Source of the DNA: Pseudomonadota bacterium
Lineage (GTDB): Bacteria > Pseudomonadota > Gammaproteobacteria > Xanthomonadales > Xanthomonadaceae
DNA: 6,030 nt
Direction of reading: 5' to 3'
Assembly: GCA_023423675.1 (NCBI GenBank)
Contig: JAFAFD010000197.1
Location: 1-6,030, forward strand
Shown here: in pieces, positions 1-6,030 of the stretch
Layout of the letters: the number at the start of each line of letters is the position of its first letter
Position numbering within the stretch: position 1 is the stretch's first letter
Translations under genes and position numbers: made by a program
The notes under the pieces: generated by a model
What the model was told of the DNA's origin: nothing
Seen by the model: the letters and a program-made list of their open reading frames with translations, nothing else
Database searches by the model: none

Positions 1-5
1 TGCGG

Positions 6-35
6 AAGAAAACGGCGGCCCTGTGGCAGGCCGCC
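6..35 (-). terminator. Rho-independent terminator after the glycosyltransferase gene
   Basis: Read on the minus strand, a perfect 7-bp GC stem (GGCGGCC / GGCCGCC, plus-strand 14-20 and 29-35, 8-nt loop) is followed directly by GTTTTCTTCC. It lies about 60 nt past the TAA of the membrane glycosyltransferase gene. It probably ends the leftward transcript of def, fmt, rsmB and that gene. The plus-strand side has no T tract right after the stem, so it appears to work in one direction only. Confidence 0.75.
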
Positions 36-95
36 CGCCTGATGTTTTACTGCCTTTGTGCACGCTTGGGCAGTCTGGACAAGCCAGCGGCCACG

Positions 96-1811
96 TTATT
101 GCTCGTTTCTCTGCAACCGCCGTTCACGTTTCAGTTCGGCCTCGCTGGGCACGCAGGGGCCGTGTACCGCCGATGCCGGCACCAACCACCAACGGCGACG
201 GTTGGCGACACCGGCCAACATCGCACCATTGCGGTCCACGCAGCCCAGCAGCGCGTCCTGCTGAACCAGCAGCCAGCGCCGCTGCGGCGACAGCTGCTGC
301 CATCGCACCCCTGCCTGCAGCTGCTGATGCCAGGGCACGTTGAAGCCGAAGGTCGCCGCCGGGCGCCCCGCCATCAGCAGGTTCTGCTCCTTCCACGCCA
401 CCAGGCCCAGCTCGGCATCGGTCCCAAGGCGCGCATCGACCGCGCGCATCAGCCCCCGGGCGGAGCTGGAATCGTTCAACACCGGGTAGCCGACCAGGCT
501 GTACAGCACCCATACCACGGTCAGCATCGCGACCAGCGCCAGGTGGCGCCGCGTCGGGCCGAACAGCAGCAGGCCAGCCACGCCCGCGCCGCCCATCGCC
601 AGCGCCGACCAGGCCATCGCGTCCATCGCGCCCGGGTCCAGCCCGCGCTCCAGCACCAGCCGCGCCTCGAAACCGGGATTGCCGAGCAGGGCAGACGCAC
701 CGGCAGCCAGCGTCCCCAGCGACAGCAGCAGGGTGAACCCGCCCAGCACCCACTGCACGTCGCGCCGGCGCAGCAGGCCCGGTATCAGGGGCGCCAGGGC
801 CAGGCAGAACATCGGCAGCGACGGCAGGATGTAGACATCGCGCTTGCCGTGCGGAAGGGAAAAGAACAGCACGATCAGCAGCCACCAGGCCAGCGGCAGC
901 AGGTAGCGCGGATCACGCCGCCGCAGCCGCCGACGCCACGCCGGGATCGCCCACGGCAGGGCAAGGAACGCCGGGATCCACATCGACGGCATCGTGCCCA
1001 GGAAGTACCACCACGGCTGGTGGTGGTCCCACGACTGCACGTAGCGCTTGGCGGTCTGCCGGAACAGGATGTCGTCGAGGTAGGCCTGGTATTCGCCCGA
1101 TTTCGTCGCCAGCGCGGTCATCACCATCGGCACCAGCCACAGCGCGACGGCCAGCACGAAGGCCAGCGGCGCCAGCCAGAAGCGCAGGTCACGCGCATGC
1201 AGGCGCACCCGCGGCCAGTGCAGCACCGAGGCGATCGCCGCCGGCAGGATCATCAGCAGCGCGAGCACGCCCACGCCCTTGGTGATGACCCCGATGCCGG
1301 CGAAGAACCAGCCAGCCCACCACCAGCGCCACGCTGGCCCCAGCAGCAGGTGGCGCAGCAGCCCGTAGTTGGCCAGGGTGACGAACAGCACCACCAGCGG
1401 GTCGATCTGCGCCTTCTTGGCCTGGAAGGTGAACTGCAGCGCGAACAGCAGCGCCCAGCCGGCATACAGGCCGACCCGGCGCGTCCACAGCCGCCGGCCC
1501 AGGTCGACCACGCACCAGAGCGTGCCCAGCGCGGCGATCAGCGAGGGCAGCAGGAAGGCCACCCGCCAGTTGCCGATCACGCTGTACAGGGTGGCCTGCC
1601 ACCACATCAGCATGGGCGGCTTGTCCGAATACAGCTCCAGCCCCCGATGCGGGAACAGCCACTGGCCACTGTCCACCATCTGCCTGGCGACCAGGGCGAA
1701 ACGCGGCTCGTCCGAGGGCCAGGGGTCGCGCAGTCCGAGCCCCGCACCCAGCACCAGCAAGGCCATCACTACGAACAACCACGTCTCGCGTGACGCGCGG
1801 GTTTTCAGCAT
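96..1811 (-). CDS. ArnT-like GT-C membrane glycosyltransferase (PMT_2 / GT39-GT83 type)
   Basis: A 571-residue polytopic inner-membrane protein with about 12-13 hydrophobic segments. Such enzymes move a sugar from a polyprenyl-phosphate donor to a lipid or protein acceptor on the periplasmic face. The family pattern is clear. The first periplasmic loop holds the catalytic acidic pair D34-E35 in a WPSDEPRFA context, followed by SDKPPMLMW (K64-P65-P66). A second acidic motif KKAQIDP (D137) and ITKG (176-179) follow, then the late motif HGKRDVYILPSLP (321-333). After about residue 445 comes a mostly soluble tail, probably periplasmic, with two cysteines (C524, C553). The ATG at 1811 is chosen although only a weak GAG lies upstream; the next Met (16) falls inside the first membrane segment. 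The gene starts 22 nt after rsmB and is probably co-transcribed with it. Donor and acceptor cannot be read from sequence. It is more divergent than true lipid A aminoarabinose transferases and no arn genes are adjacent, so I give no symbol. Confidence 0.88.
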   Translation of the reverse strand: MLKTRASRETWLFVVMALLVLGAGLGLRDPWPSDEPRFALVARQMVDSGQWLFPHRGLELYSDKPPMLMWWQATLYSVIGNWRVAFLLPSLIAALGTLWCVVDLGRRLWTRRVGLYAGWALLFALQFTFQAKKAQIDPLVVLFVTLANYGLLRHLLLGPAWRWWWAGWFFAGIGVITKGVGVLALLMILPAAIASVLHWPRVRLHARDLRFWLAPLAFVLAVALWLVPMVMTALATKSGEYQAYLDDILFRQTAKRYVQSWDHHQPWWYFLGTMPSMWIPAFLALPWAIPAWRRRLRRRDPRYLLPLAWWLLIVLFFSLPHGKRDVYILPSLPMFCLALAPLIPGLLRRRDVQWVLGGFTLLLSLGTLAAGASALLGNPGFEARLVLERGLDPGAMDAMAWSALAMGGAGVAGLLLFGPTRRHLALVAMLTVVWVLYSLVGYPVLNDSSSARGLMRAVDARLGTDAELGLVAWKEQNLLMAGRPAATFGFNVPWHQQLQAGVRWQQLSPQRRWLLVQQDALLGCVDRNGAMLAGVANRRRWWLVPASAVHGPCVPSEAELKRERRLQRNEQ

Positions 1812-1833
1812 GGGAACTCGGACAGCGACGGGG

Positions 1834-3165
1834 TCAGGCTGTTTTTAGCAGACGCGCGTAGAAGAAACCGTCAGCATCGTCTTCACCGGGCAGGCGCTGG
1901 CGGGCGATGCCCTCGCAGTCCACGCCGAAAGCGTCATTCAGCGGCGCCGCCTGGGCGTCCGGATGCCACTTCAGGAAGGCCCGCACCTGGTCGACGTTCT
2001 CGGCGCGCAGGATCGAACAGGTGGCGTACAGCAGCACGCCACCGGGGCGCAGCATCGCCCAGCAGGCTTCCAGCAGGCGCGCCTGCACCCCCACCAGCGC
2101 CTCGATGTCCTCGGCACGGCGGTGGAACATCACGTCGGGCTGGCGGCGGATGACGCCGGTGGCCGAGCACGGGGCATCCAGCAGGATGGCGTCGAACGGG
2201 GTGCCGTCCCACCAGGCCGCGGTATCGCTGGCATCGGCCACCTGGGTCTGCACGTGTTCGCCCACGCCGGTGCGGGCATAGGTGTCCTTGGCCCGGGCCA
2301 GGCGCCGCGCATCGATGTCCAGCGCCAGCAGGCGCAGGCTCGGGTCGCGTTCCAGCAGGTGCGCCGACTTGCCACCGGGGGCGGCGCAGGCATCGAGCAC
2401 CCGTGCACCGGCCGGCGGCGACAGGGCATCGGCCGCACACTGCGCCGACAGGTCCTGCACCGACAATGCGCCGTCGGCAAAGCCCGGCAGCTGGTTGACC
2501 GGGCTGGGCTCGGCCAGGCGCAGCGCATCGGCGCTGAGCGGGCTGGGCTCGGCAGCGATGCCGGCTTCGGCCAGCGCGGCCAGCGCCTTGTCGCGGCCGC
2601 CGAGCTGGCGGTTGGCGCGCAGCCACAGCGGTGCCGGCTGCAGGCTGGCGCTGAAGATTGCCTCGGCCTGCTGCGGCCAGTCGCGCTCGACCGCCTCGGC
2701 CAGCCAGGCCGGGAACGCGTCGCGCGCGGGTTGTTCCGGGAAGCCCTCGCGCTGCGCACGGCGCAGGATGGCGTTGACCAGGCCGGCCTGGCGCTCGCGG
2801 CCCAGCGCGCGCGCCGCATCGACGGTGGCCGACAGCGCCGCATGGGCGGGCAGCTCCAGCACGTCCAGCTGGGCGAAACCGACCATCAGCAGCGTCCGCA
2901 GGTCGGCATCGCGCGCCGACAGCGGCTTCTGCATCCACGCCTGGAGCGCAGCGTCATAGGTGCTGCGACGGCGCAGCACGGCGAAGCACAGGGCTTCCAG
3001 CAGCGCGCGGTCGCGGGTGTCGGCCAGCTTGGGCAGGGCCCAGGCCAGTTCGGCCTTCAGCGAACGGCCACGGGTGAACACCTGGGCCAGCACGCGTGCG
3101 GCCAGCATGCGGGTGGCGGCGCCCGGCGCGGCCTTGGCAATGGAGAAATCGTTCTGCTTCGACAC
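1834..3165 (-). CDS. rsmB: 16S rRNA (cytosine-967-C5)-methyltransferase RsmB
   Basis: Methylates C967 of 16S rRNA with S-adenosylmethionine; cytoplasmic, acting on naked rRNA or early assembly intermediates. The 443-residue product has the two-part RsmB design: an N-terminal NusB-like helical RNA-binding domain (about 17-145) and a C-terminal Rossmann methyltransferase domain (about 225-443). Key motifs are [10 protein letters not shown] (258-267, SAM binding), LALDID (280-285), [10 protein letters not shown] (328-337, with C333) and the catalytic-loop motif ATCS (381-384, with C383). Both cysteines of the RNA m5C methyltransferase mechanism are therefore present. The frame stays open upstream to 3447, but that part overlaps fmt and is low-complexity shadow translation. 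The start is taken as GTG at 3165, nine nt after a GGGAG ribosome-binding site and just before the [10 protein letters not shown] sequence. The start sits 4 nt after the fmt stop, so translation is probably coupled. Length is close to the E. coli protein (429). Confidence 0.96.
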   Translation of the reverse strand: MSKQNDFSIAKAAPGAATRMLAARVLAQVFTRGRSLKAELAWALPKLADTRDRALLEALCFAVLRRRSTYDAALQAWMQKPLSARDADLRTLLMVGFAQLDVLELPAHAALSATVDAARALGRERQAGLVNAILRRAQREGFPEQPARDAFPAWLAEAVERDWPQQAEAIFSASLQPAPLWLRANRQLGGRDKALAALAEAGIAAEPSPLSADALRLAEPSPVNQLPGFADGALSVQDLSAQCAADALSPPAGARVLDACAAPGGKSAHLLERDPSLRLLALDIDARRLARAKDTYARTGVGEHVQTQVADASDTAAWWDGTPFDAILLDAPCSATGVIRRQPDVMFHRRAEDIEALVGVQARLLEACWAMLRPGGVLLYATCSILRAENVDQVRAFLKWHPDAQAAPLNDAFGVDCEGIARQRLPGEDDADGFFYARLLKTA

Positions 3166-3169
3166 CGGT

Positions 3170-4093
3170 TTACGCTCCCACGCGCAGGTCGCGACGTGCA
3201 TTGAGGTAGTCGGCGGCGGTGATCGCCTTGCCGCCCTCGCGCTGCAGTACGCGCAGGCGCAGGGCGCCCTGCCCGCAGGCAATGTCGATGCCTTCGCGGC
3301 CGGCAGCCAGCACGGTGCCCGGGGCCTGGCCGTGGGCCAGGCCCAGCGCCACCGCGCCATGGATGCGCACGCGCTCGCCGGCCAGCTGCGCCTCGGCGAT
3401 CGGCCACGGGTTGAACGCACGCACGGTGCGCGCCAGCGCCTGCGCATCCTGCGCCCAGTCCAGCTTCGCTTCGGCCTTGTCCAGCTTGTGCGCGTAGGTC
3501 ACGCCCTGTTCCGGCTGCGGCCGCGCGATCGGCTTGATGCCCGCGCGCAGCAGGCCCAGGCCGTCGGACAGCACCTGCGCGCCCAGCGCGGCCAGCGCGT
3601 CATGCAGGTCGCCACCGGTGGCGGTGTCGGCAATGGCCAGCTCCTGGTGCAGCAGCACCGGGCCGGTGTCCAGGCCTGCTTCCATCTGCATCAGGCACAC
3701 GCCGGTGGTGGCATCGCCGGCCTGGATCGCGCGCTGGATCGGCGCGGCGCCACGCCAGCGCGGCAGCAGCGAGGCGTGCACGTTCCAGCAGCCGTGGGTC
3801 GGAATGGTCAGCACCGCCCTGGGCAGTATCAGGCCATAGGCCACCACCACCATCAGGTCCGGCTGCAGGTCGCGCAGCTGCTGCTGGGCGGCCGGGTCCT
3901 TCAGGGTTTCCGGCTGGTAGACCGGGATGCCACGGGCAACTGCTTCGAGCTTGACCGGCGACGGTGCCAGGCCACGGCCACGGCCGGCCGGGCGGTCCGG
4001 CTGGGTGTAGACGGCCACGGCCTCGTGATGGCGCGCGGCCGCGCGCAGCGACGACACCGCGAATTCCGGCGTACCGGCAAAGACAATCCTCAT
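3170..4093 (-). CDS. fmt: Methionyl-tRNA formyltransferase
   Basis: Transfers a formyl group from 10-formyltetrahydrofolate to Met-tRNA(fMet), enabling bacterial initiation; cytoplasmic. The 307-residue protein matches the family from end to end. It opens [12 protein letters not shown] and has the tRNA-contacting loop [12 protein letters not shown] (31-42) followed by SPVK (45-48). The formyltransferase core [10 protein letters not shown] (82-91) leads to the active-site stretch [15 protein letters not shown] (104-118, with N104 and H106) and LDTG (141-144, with D142). The C-terminal OB-like tRNA-binding domain (about 206-307) contains the conserved RAFNPWP (225-231). The frame is open upstream to 4192, but the ATG at 4093 begins the conserved N-terminus and has GGGG 5-6 nt upstream. 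def precedes it by 121 nt; rsmB follows after 4 nt. The def-fmt-rsmB order is typical of Gammaproteobacteria. Confidence 0.97.
   Translation of the reverse strand: MRIVFAGTPEFAVSSLRAAARHHEAVAVYTQPDRPAGRGRGLAPSPVKLEAVARGIPVYQPETLKDPAAQQQLRDLQPDLMVVVAYGLILPRAVLTIPTHGCWNVHASLLPRWRGAAPIQRAIQAGDATTGVCLMQMEAGLDTGPVLLHQELAIADTATGGDLHDALAALGAQVLSDGLGLLRAGIKPIARPQPEQGVTYAHKLDKAEAKLDWAQDAQALARTVRAFNPWPIAEAQLAGERVRIHGAVALGLAHGQAPGTVLAAGREGIDIACGQGALRLRVLQREGGKAITAADYLNARRDLRVGA
3175..3179 (-). promoter_or_regulatory. Ribosome-binding site of rsmB, inside the end of fmt
   Basis: GGGAG on the minus strand lies within the last three codons of fmt (Val-Gly-Ala), nine nt before a GTG. It decides the rsmB start: no ATG in that frame is near, and the conserved protein begins just after the GTG. 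The overlap of this site with translated fmt suggests that ribosomes finishing fmt re-initiate on rsmB. Confidence 0.7.
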
Positions 4094-4123
4094 GGCTACC
4101 CCACTTGCAGGATGGATACGTGC

Positions 4124-4156
4124 AGAAAGAACAACGGCGCCGGCGGCCGGCGCCGT
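4124..4156 (-). terminator. Terminator-like hairpin between def and fmt
   Basis: A perfect 10-bp inverted repeat (arms 4134-4143 and 4147-4156, 3-nt loop) is followed on the minus strand by TGTTCTTTCT. This is the layout of an intrinsic terminator: an extremely GC-rich stem with a U-rich, though interrupted, tail. It lies about 58 nt after the def stop and ends 30 nt before the fmt ATG. It may stop part of the def transcript or protect its 3' end from decay. I see no strong promoter in the 30 nt that remain before fmt, so full termination would leave fmt dependent on a promoter further upstream. Confidence 0.6.
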
Positions 4157-4182
4157 GCAGCCCGCGCGGGACGCGCAGGCAG

Positions 4183-4204
4183 GGGCCACCACGAAGGGCG
4201 GCCC
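4183..4204 (-). repeat. Small hairpin just after the def stop
   Basis: Minus-strand arms GGGCCGCC (4204-4197) and GGTGGCCC (4190-4183) pair over 8 bp with one G-U, around a 6-nt loop. It starts 10 nt after the def stop and has no T tract, so it is not a terminator by itself. Together with the stronger hairpin downstream it makes the def-fmt spacer highly structured. In such GC-rich DNA a chance origin is possible. Confidence 0.35.
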
Positions 4205-4214
4205 GCGATGGCGG

Positions 4215-4727
4215 TCAGGCCACGTGCTTGCGCTGCTTGGCCAGCTTCTTGCGGACCATTTCGCGCTTCAGCGGCGACAGGTAGTCGATGAACAGCTTGC
4301 CGTCCAGGTGGTCCATCTCGTGCTGCACGCACACCGCCAGCAGGCCGTCGGTGGTGAGCTCCTGCGGCTGCCCCTGGCGGTCCAGGAACTTCACCGTGAT
4401 GGAATCGGCGCGGGTCACGTCAGCGAAGATGCCGGGCACCGACAGGCAGCCTTCCTGGTACACCTGGCCCCCGTCCTTGGCGACGATCTCCGGGTTGATG
4501 AACACCCGCGGCTCGTTCTTCTCTTCGCTCACGTCGATGACCATGAAGCGCTTGTGCACGTCCACCTGGCTGGCGGCCAGGCCGATGCCGGGGGCGTCGT
4601 ACATGGTCTGGAACATGTCGTCGAGCAGGGTCTGGAAGGCCGGGGTGGTCACCTCGGCGGCGTCGATCAACGCAGCCTTGGTACGCAGGCGCGGATCGGG
4701 GAACTCAAGAATGGGGAGCAGGGCCAT
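4215..4727 (-). CDS. def: Peptide deformylase
   Basis: A metallo-hydrolase that removes the formyl group from the N-terminal methionine of nascent proteins at the ribosome exit. At 170 residues it is the length of the E. coli enzyme (169). All three family motifs are intact: GIGLAASQ (47-54), EGCLS (92-96, metal ligand C94) and QHEMDH (135-140, metal ligands H136 and H140, catalytic E137). The E-G-C-L-S form and the short C-terminal helix ending in lysine-rich residues indicate a type 1 (Gram-negative) deformylase. The frame is open upstream to 4853, but the ATG at 4727 starts the conserved [15 protein letters not shown] sequence and has GGA about 8-10 nt upstream. It is the first gene of the leftward cluster and diverges from the LysM/TsaP gene. 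Confidence 0.97.
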   Translation of the reverse strand: MALLPILEFPDPRLRTKAALIDAAEVTTPAFQTLLDDMFQTMYDAPGIGLAASQVDVHKRFMVIDVSEEKNEPRVFINPEIVAKDGGQVYQEGCLSVPGIFADVTRADSITVKFLDRQGQPQELTTDGLLAVCVQHEMDHLDGKLFIDYLSPLKREMVRKKLAKQRKHVA

Positions 4728-4769
4728 GGCTGTTTCCGGGTTGGGGCCGGGGATACGCCGGCATACGTC

Positions 4770-4784
4770 GCAGATTCTATCTGC
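4770..4784. promoter_or_regulatory. 15-bp inverted repeat in the def / LysM divergent region (possible operator)
   Basis: Perfect 6-bp arms GCAGAT and ATCTGC flank a 3-nt centre. On the minus strand the repeat contains TAGAAT, a 5/6 match to a sigma-70 -10 box, about 47-52 nt before the def start; a matching -35 box is not evident. The repeat also lies just upstream of the candidate promoter of the plus-strand gene. It could be a binding site for a dimeric regulator acting on either gene, or a chance palindrome. Confidence 0.35.
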
Positions 4785-4789
4785 AACGC

Positions 4790-4820
4790 TTGCCTTGCGC
4801 CCCGGTTTCTGGACTATAGT
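4790..4820 (+). promoter_or_regulatory. Candidate sigma-70 promoter of the LysM/TsaP gene
   Basis: TTGCCT at 4790-4795 (4/6 match to the -35 box) and TATAGT at 4815-4820 (5/6 match to the -10 box) are separated by 19 nt, slightly longer than ideal. Transcription would begin near 4827, giving a leader of about 30 nt before the ATG at 4856. The -10 lies inside ACTATAGT, which is its own reverse complement, so a -10-like box also exists on the minus strand, without a good -35. Confidence 0.5.
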
Positions 4821-4855
4821 GCGCGAACCTGTTGGGGAATCAGGGCTTCGCACCT

Positions 4856-5983
4856 ATGTTGCTTCGTTTTCGTACGGTCGTCGCCGCGGCGATGCTGACC
4901 GTGGCTGCCTATGCTACCGCCGTTGAAGTGAATGGCGGGCACCCGGACACCTACGTGGTCCGCAAAGGGGACACGCTGTGGGACATTGCAGGCCGTTTCC
5001 TGCAGAAGCCCTGGCTGTGGCCGGAGATCTGGCAGGCCAATCCGCAGATCGCCAACCCGCATCTCATCTACCCGGGTGACGTGCTCAGCCTGGCCTATCT
5101 GGACCGCGTGACGGCCCAGCCCGGCCCGCGCACGGAAGCCCCGGTGACCGGCGTGCCGCTCTCGGAGGTCGAACCCTTCCTGAAGCAGCTGAGCGTGGTC
5201 GACAGCATCGACCAGCTTCCCTACGTGGTCGGCCTGGAAGGGAACCGCCTGCGCGCCACCAGCGGCCAGGCCGCCTATGTCCGCCTGGCCGATGCCCAGG
5301 TCGGCCAGCGCTGGGCCGTGGTCCGCCCGACCGTGCGCTACGGCCAGCCCAAGCCGACCGAGGACCTGACCGCCAATGGCGACGTCACCCCAGGCAGCGG
5401 CAACCTGTGGAAGGCCTACAACGCGCCCAACCATCGCCGCGGCGTGCTGGGCTATGAGCTGGCCCAGGTCGGCCTCGGCACCATCACCCAGGTGGCCGGC
5501 GGCAAGACCGAAGCCTCCACCCTGATGCTCGACGCCAACGGCGACGGCCGTGAAGTGCGTGCCGGTGACCGCCTGGTGCCGGTGGAGGCCCAGCCTTACG
5601 ACCTGCAGTTCTTCCCGCATGTGCCCGCCGCCAGCCTGGAAGGCCTGGATGTGCGCGTCCTGGCCGTTGCCGACATGTTCAATGCCGGCGGCCCGCGCGA
5701 CGTCATCGCCATCTCTGCCGGCCGCAGCCAGGGCGTGGACAACGGCACGGTGTTCTCGCTGTGGCGGCAGGGCAGCCACGTTGCCCACCGCATGAAGTAC
5801 CCGAACTCCTCGCGCATGGACGATTCGCCGTCCACCGGTGCGGGCCGGGTCAGCCTGCCGGACGAATACGCCGCCCACGCGATGGTGTTCCGCACCTTCG
5901 ACAACGTCAGCTACGCGCTGGTGATGCAGGGCGTGAAGCCGGTGAAGGTGGGTTACAGCGCCCAGCACCCGGACGCGAAGTAG
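4856..5983 (+). CDS. tsaP: Secreted LysM peptidoglycan-binding protein, probable TsaP (type IV pilus secretin-associated)
   Basis: A 375-residue exported protein. Residues 1-22 form a signal peptide: basic start LLRFR, hydrophobic core, and a cleavage site after ATA. One LysM domain follows (about 32-79: TYVVRKGDTLWDIAGRFL, then IWQANPQIANPHLIYPGDVLSL), which binds peptidoglycan glycan. The rest (about 100-375) has the pattern of the TsaP C-terminal region, with FlgT-C-like segments such as REVRAGDRLVP (232-242) and DVIAISAGRSQGVDNGTVFSLW (282-303). In Neisseria and Myxococcus, TsaP anchors the PilQ secretin to the cell wall; the P. aeruginosa homologue also lies beside def. The ATG at 4856 is preferred. 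A TTG at 4832 in frame would lie only 12 nt after the -10 box and lengthen the signal peptide n-region. The ribosome-binding site is AGGG with a 10-nt spacer. The stop codon is part of a GTAG repeat. The LysM and signal peptide are certain; the TsaP name rests on architecture and context. Confidence 0.88.
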   Translation: MLLRFRTVVAAAMLTVAAYATAVEVNGGHPDTYVVRKGDTLWDIAGRFLQKPWLWPEIWQANPQIANPHLIYPGDVLSLAYLDRVTAQPGPRTEAPVTGVPLSEVEPFLKQLSVVDSIDQLPYVVGLEGNRLRATSGQAAYVRLADAQVGQRWAVVRPTVRYGQPKPTEDLTANGDVTPGSGNLWKAYNAPNHRRGVLGYELAQVGLGTITQVAGGKTEASTLMLDANGDGREVRAGDRLVPVEAQPYDLQFFPHVPAASLEGLDVRVLAVADMFNAGGPRDVIAISAGRSQGVDNGTVFSLWRQGSHVAHRMKYPNSSRMDDSPSTGAGRVSLPDEYAAHAMVFRTFDNVSYALVMQGVKPVKVGYSAQHPDAK

Positions 5984-6002
5984 AGTCGACCGTTGGTCGA
6001 CT
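5980..6002 (+). repeat. GTAG-headed palindrome (SMAG/REP-like element)
   Basis: GTAG at 5980-5983 is followed by a perfect 8-bp inverted repeat, AGTCGACC and GGTCGACT (5984-5991 and 5995-6002), around the loop GTT. A tetranucleotide head plus a short stem-loop of 22-25 nt is the form of the SMAG repeats dispersed in Stenotrophomonas maltophilia intergenic regions. The GTAG overlaps the end of the LysM gene and supplies its TAG stop. As RNA the hairpin could protect the transcript 3' end or weakly terminate; there is no T tract. Confidence 0.75.
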
Positions 6003-6021
6003 GCGCTTCGATCCGTCCGCG

Positions 6022-6030
6022 GTAGTCGAC
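6022..6030 (+). repeat. Possible start of a second GTAG element, cut by the window edge
   Basis: GTAG followed by TCGAC lies 42 nt after the first GTAG in the same orientation, and GTCGAC here matches the core of both arms of the first element. If it continues into a stem-loop beyond the window, the two would form a tandem pair. The head-to-stem spacing differs slightly from the first copy, so this is tentative. Confidence 0.4.

Noticed and set aside
49..74. 6-bp inverted repeat ACTGCC / GGCAGT between the glycosyltransferase stop and its terminator
   Set aside because: The loop is 14 nt and no T tract follows on either strand; the hairpin at 14-35 is a far better terminator.
1007..1024. 7-bp inverted repeat ACCACCA / TGGTGGT within the glycosyltransferase gene
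   Set aside because: It encodes the His-His-Gln-Pro-Trp-Trp segment (263-268), whose codons create the symmetry; the motif fits this enzyme family, so no regulatory role is needed.
42..1793. 583-codon plus-strand open frame opposite the glycosyltransferase gene
   Set aside because: Its translation is low-complexity, rich in Gln, Arg, His and Pro, as expected for the antisense of a GC-rich coding region. The minus-strand frame has clear family motifs.
1963..3204. 413-codon plus-strand open frame opposite rsmB
   Set aside because: Compositionally biased shadow translation with no recognisable domain; rsmB on the other strand accounts for the stretch.
2960..4291. 443-codon plus-strand open frame opposite fmt and its flanks
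   Set aside because: It spans the fmt antisense strand and the structured def-fmt spacer, and shows only Gln/Arg/His-rich shadow sequence.
5531..5566. EF-hand-like DANGDG in the LysM protein (226-231)
   Set aside because: The loop lacks the hydrophobic residue at position 8 and the acidic residue at position 12, so calcium binding is not supported.
4814..5968. 384-codon minus-strand open frame opposite the LysM gene
   Set aside because: His/Val/Gly-rich antisense translation. The plus strand has a signal peptide and a LysM domain.
1..6030. tRNA, rRNA, CRISPR array, insertion sequence or prophage
   Set aside because: No repeated spacers, transposase-like frames or RNA gene signatures were seen. 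Gene content and base composition are uniform and core-like.

Overview
The window looks like chromosomal core DNA from a Stenotrophomonas species (Xanthomonadaceae, Gammaproteobacteria). This rests on very high GC content, strongly GC-ending codons, protein sequences of gammaproteobacterial type, and a GTAG-headed palindrome at the right edge. That palindrome matches the short REP-like family abundant in Stenotrophomonas maltophilia. The genus call is inference; the sequence contains no rRNA to fix it.

Layout. Four genes run leftward on the minus strand: def (peptide deformylase, 4727 to 4215), fmt (methionyl-tRNA formyltransferase, 4093 to 3170), rsmB (16S rRNA m5C967 methyltransferase, 3165 to 1834) and a GT-C membrane glycosyltransferase related to ArnT (1811 to 96). 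A rho-independent terminator follows at 35 to 6. fmt and rsmB are tightly coupled, with a 4-nt gap and a GTG start. rsmB and the glycosyltransferase gene are 22 nt apart. def and fmt are separated by 121 nt holding two hairpins, one of which resembles an intrinsic terminator. Divergent from def, on the plus strand, is a secreted LysM protein (4856 to 5983) that best fits TsaP, the peptidoglycan-binding partner of the type IV pilus secretin. A 128-bp intergenic region between them carries a candidate promoter and a 15-bp inverted repeat. The right edge holds one complete GTAG palindrome and possibly the start of a second.

How the genes work together. Fmt formylates initiator Met-tRNA, Def removes the formyl group from new proteins, and RsmB modifies the 16S rRNA near the P site. 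Together they form a classic initiation and ribosome-maturation block. The LysM/TsaP gene beside def matches its position in other gammaproteobacteria such as Pseudomonas aeruginosa, where dprA usually follows; here the window ends first. The glycosyltransferase is probably co-transcribed with rsmB but has no obvious functional link to translation.

This is mostly an ordinary, well-conserved region, and I see no evidence of a novel mobile or defence system. The most interesting points are the terminator-like hairpin splitting def from fmt, the GTAG repeat that overlaps the stop codon of the LysM gene, the operator-like repeat in the divergent intergenic region, and the unassigned ArnT-like enzyme.
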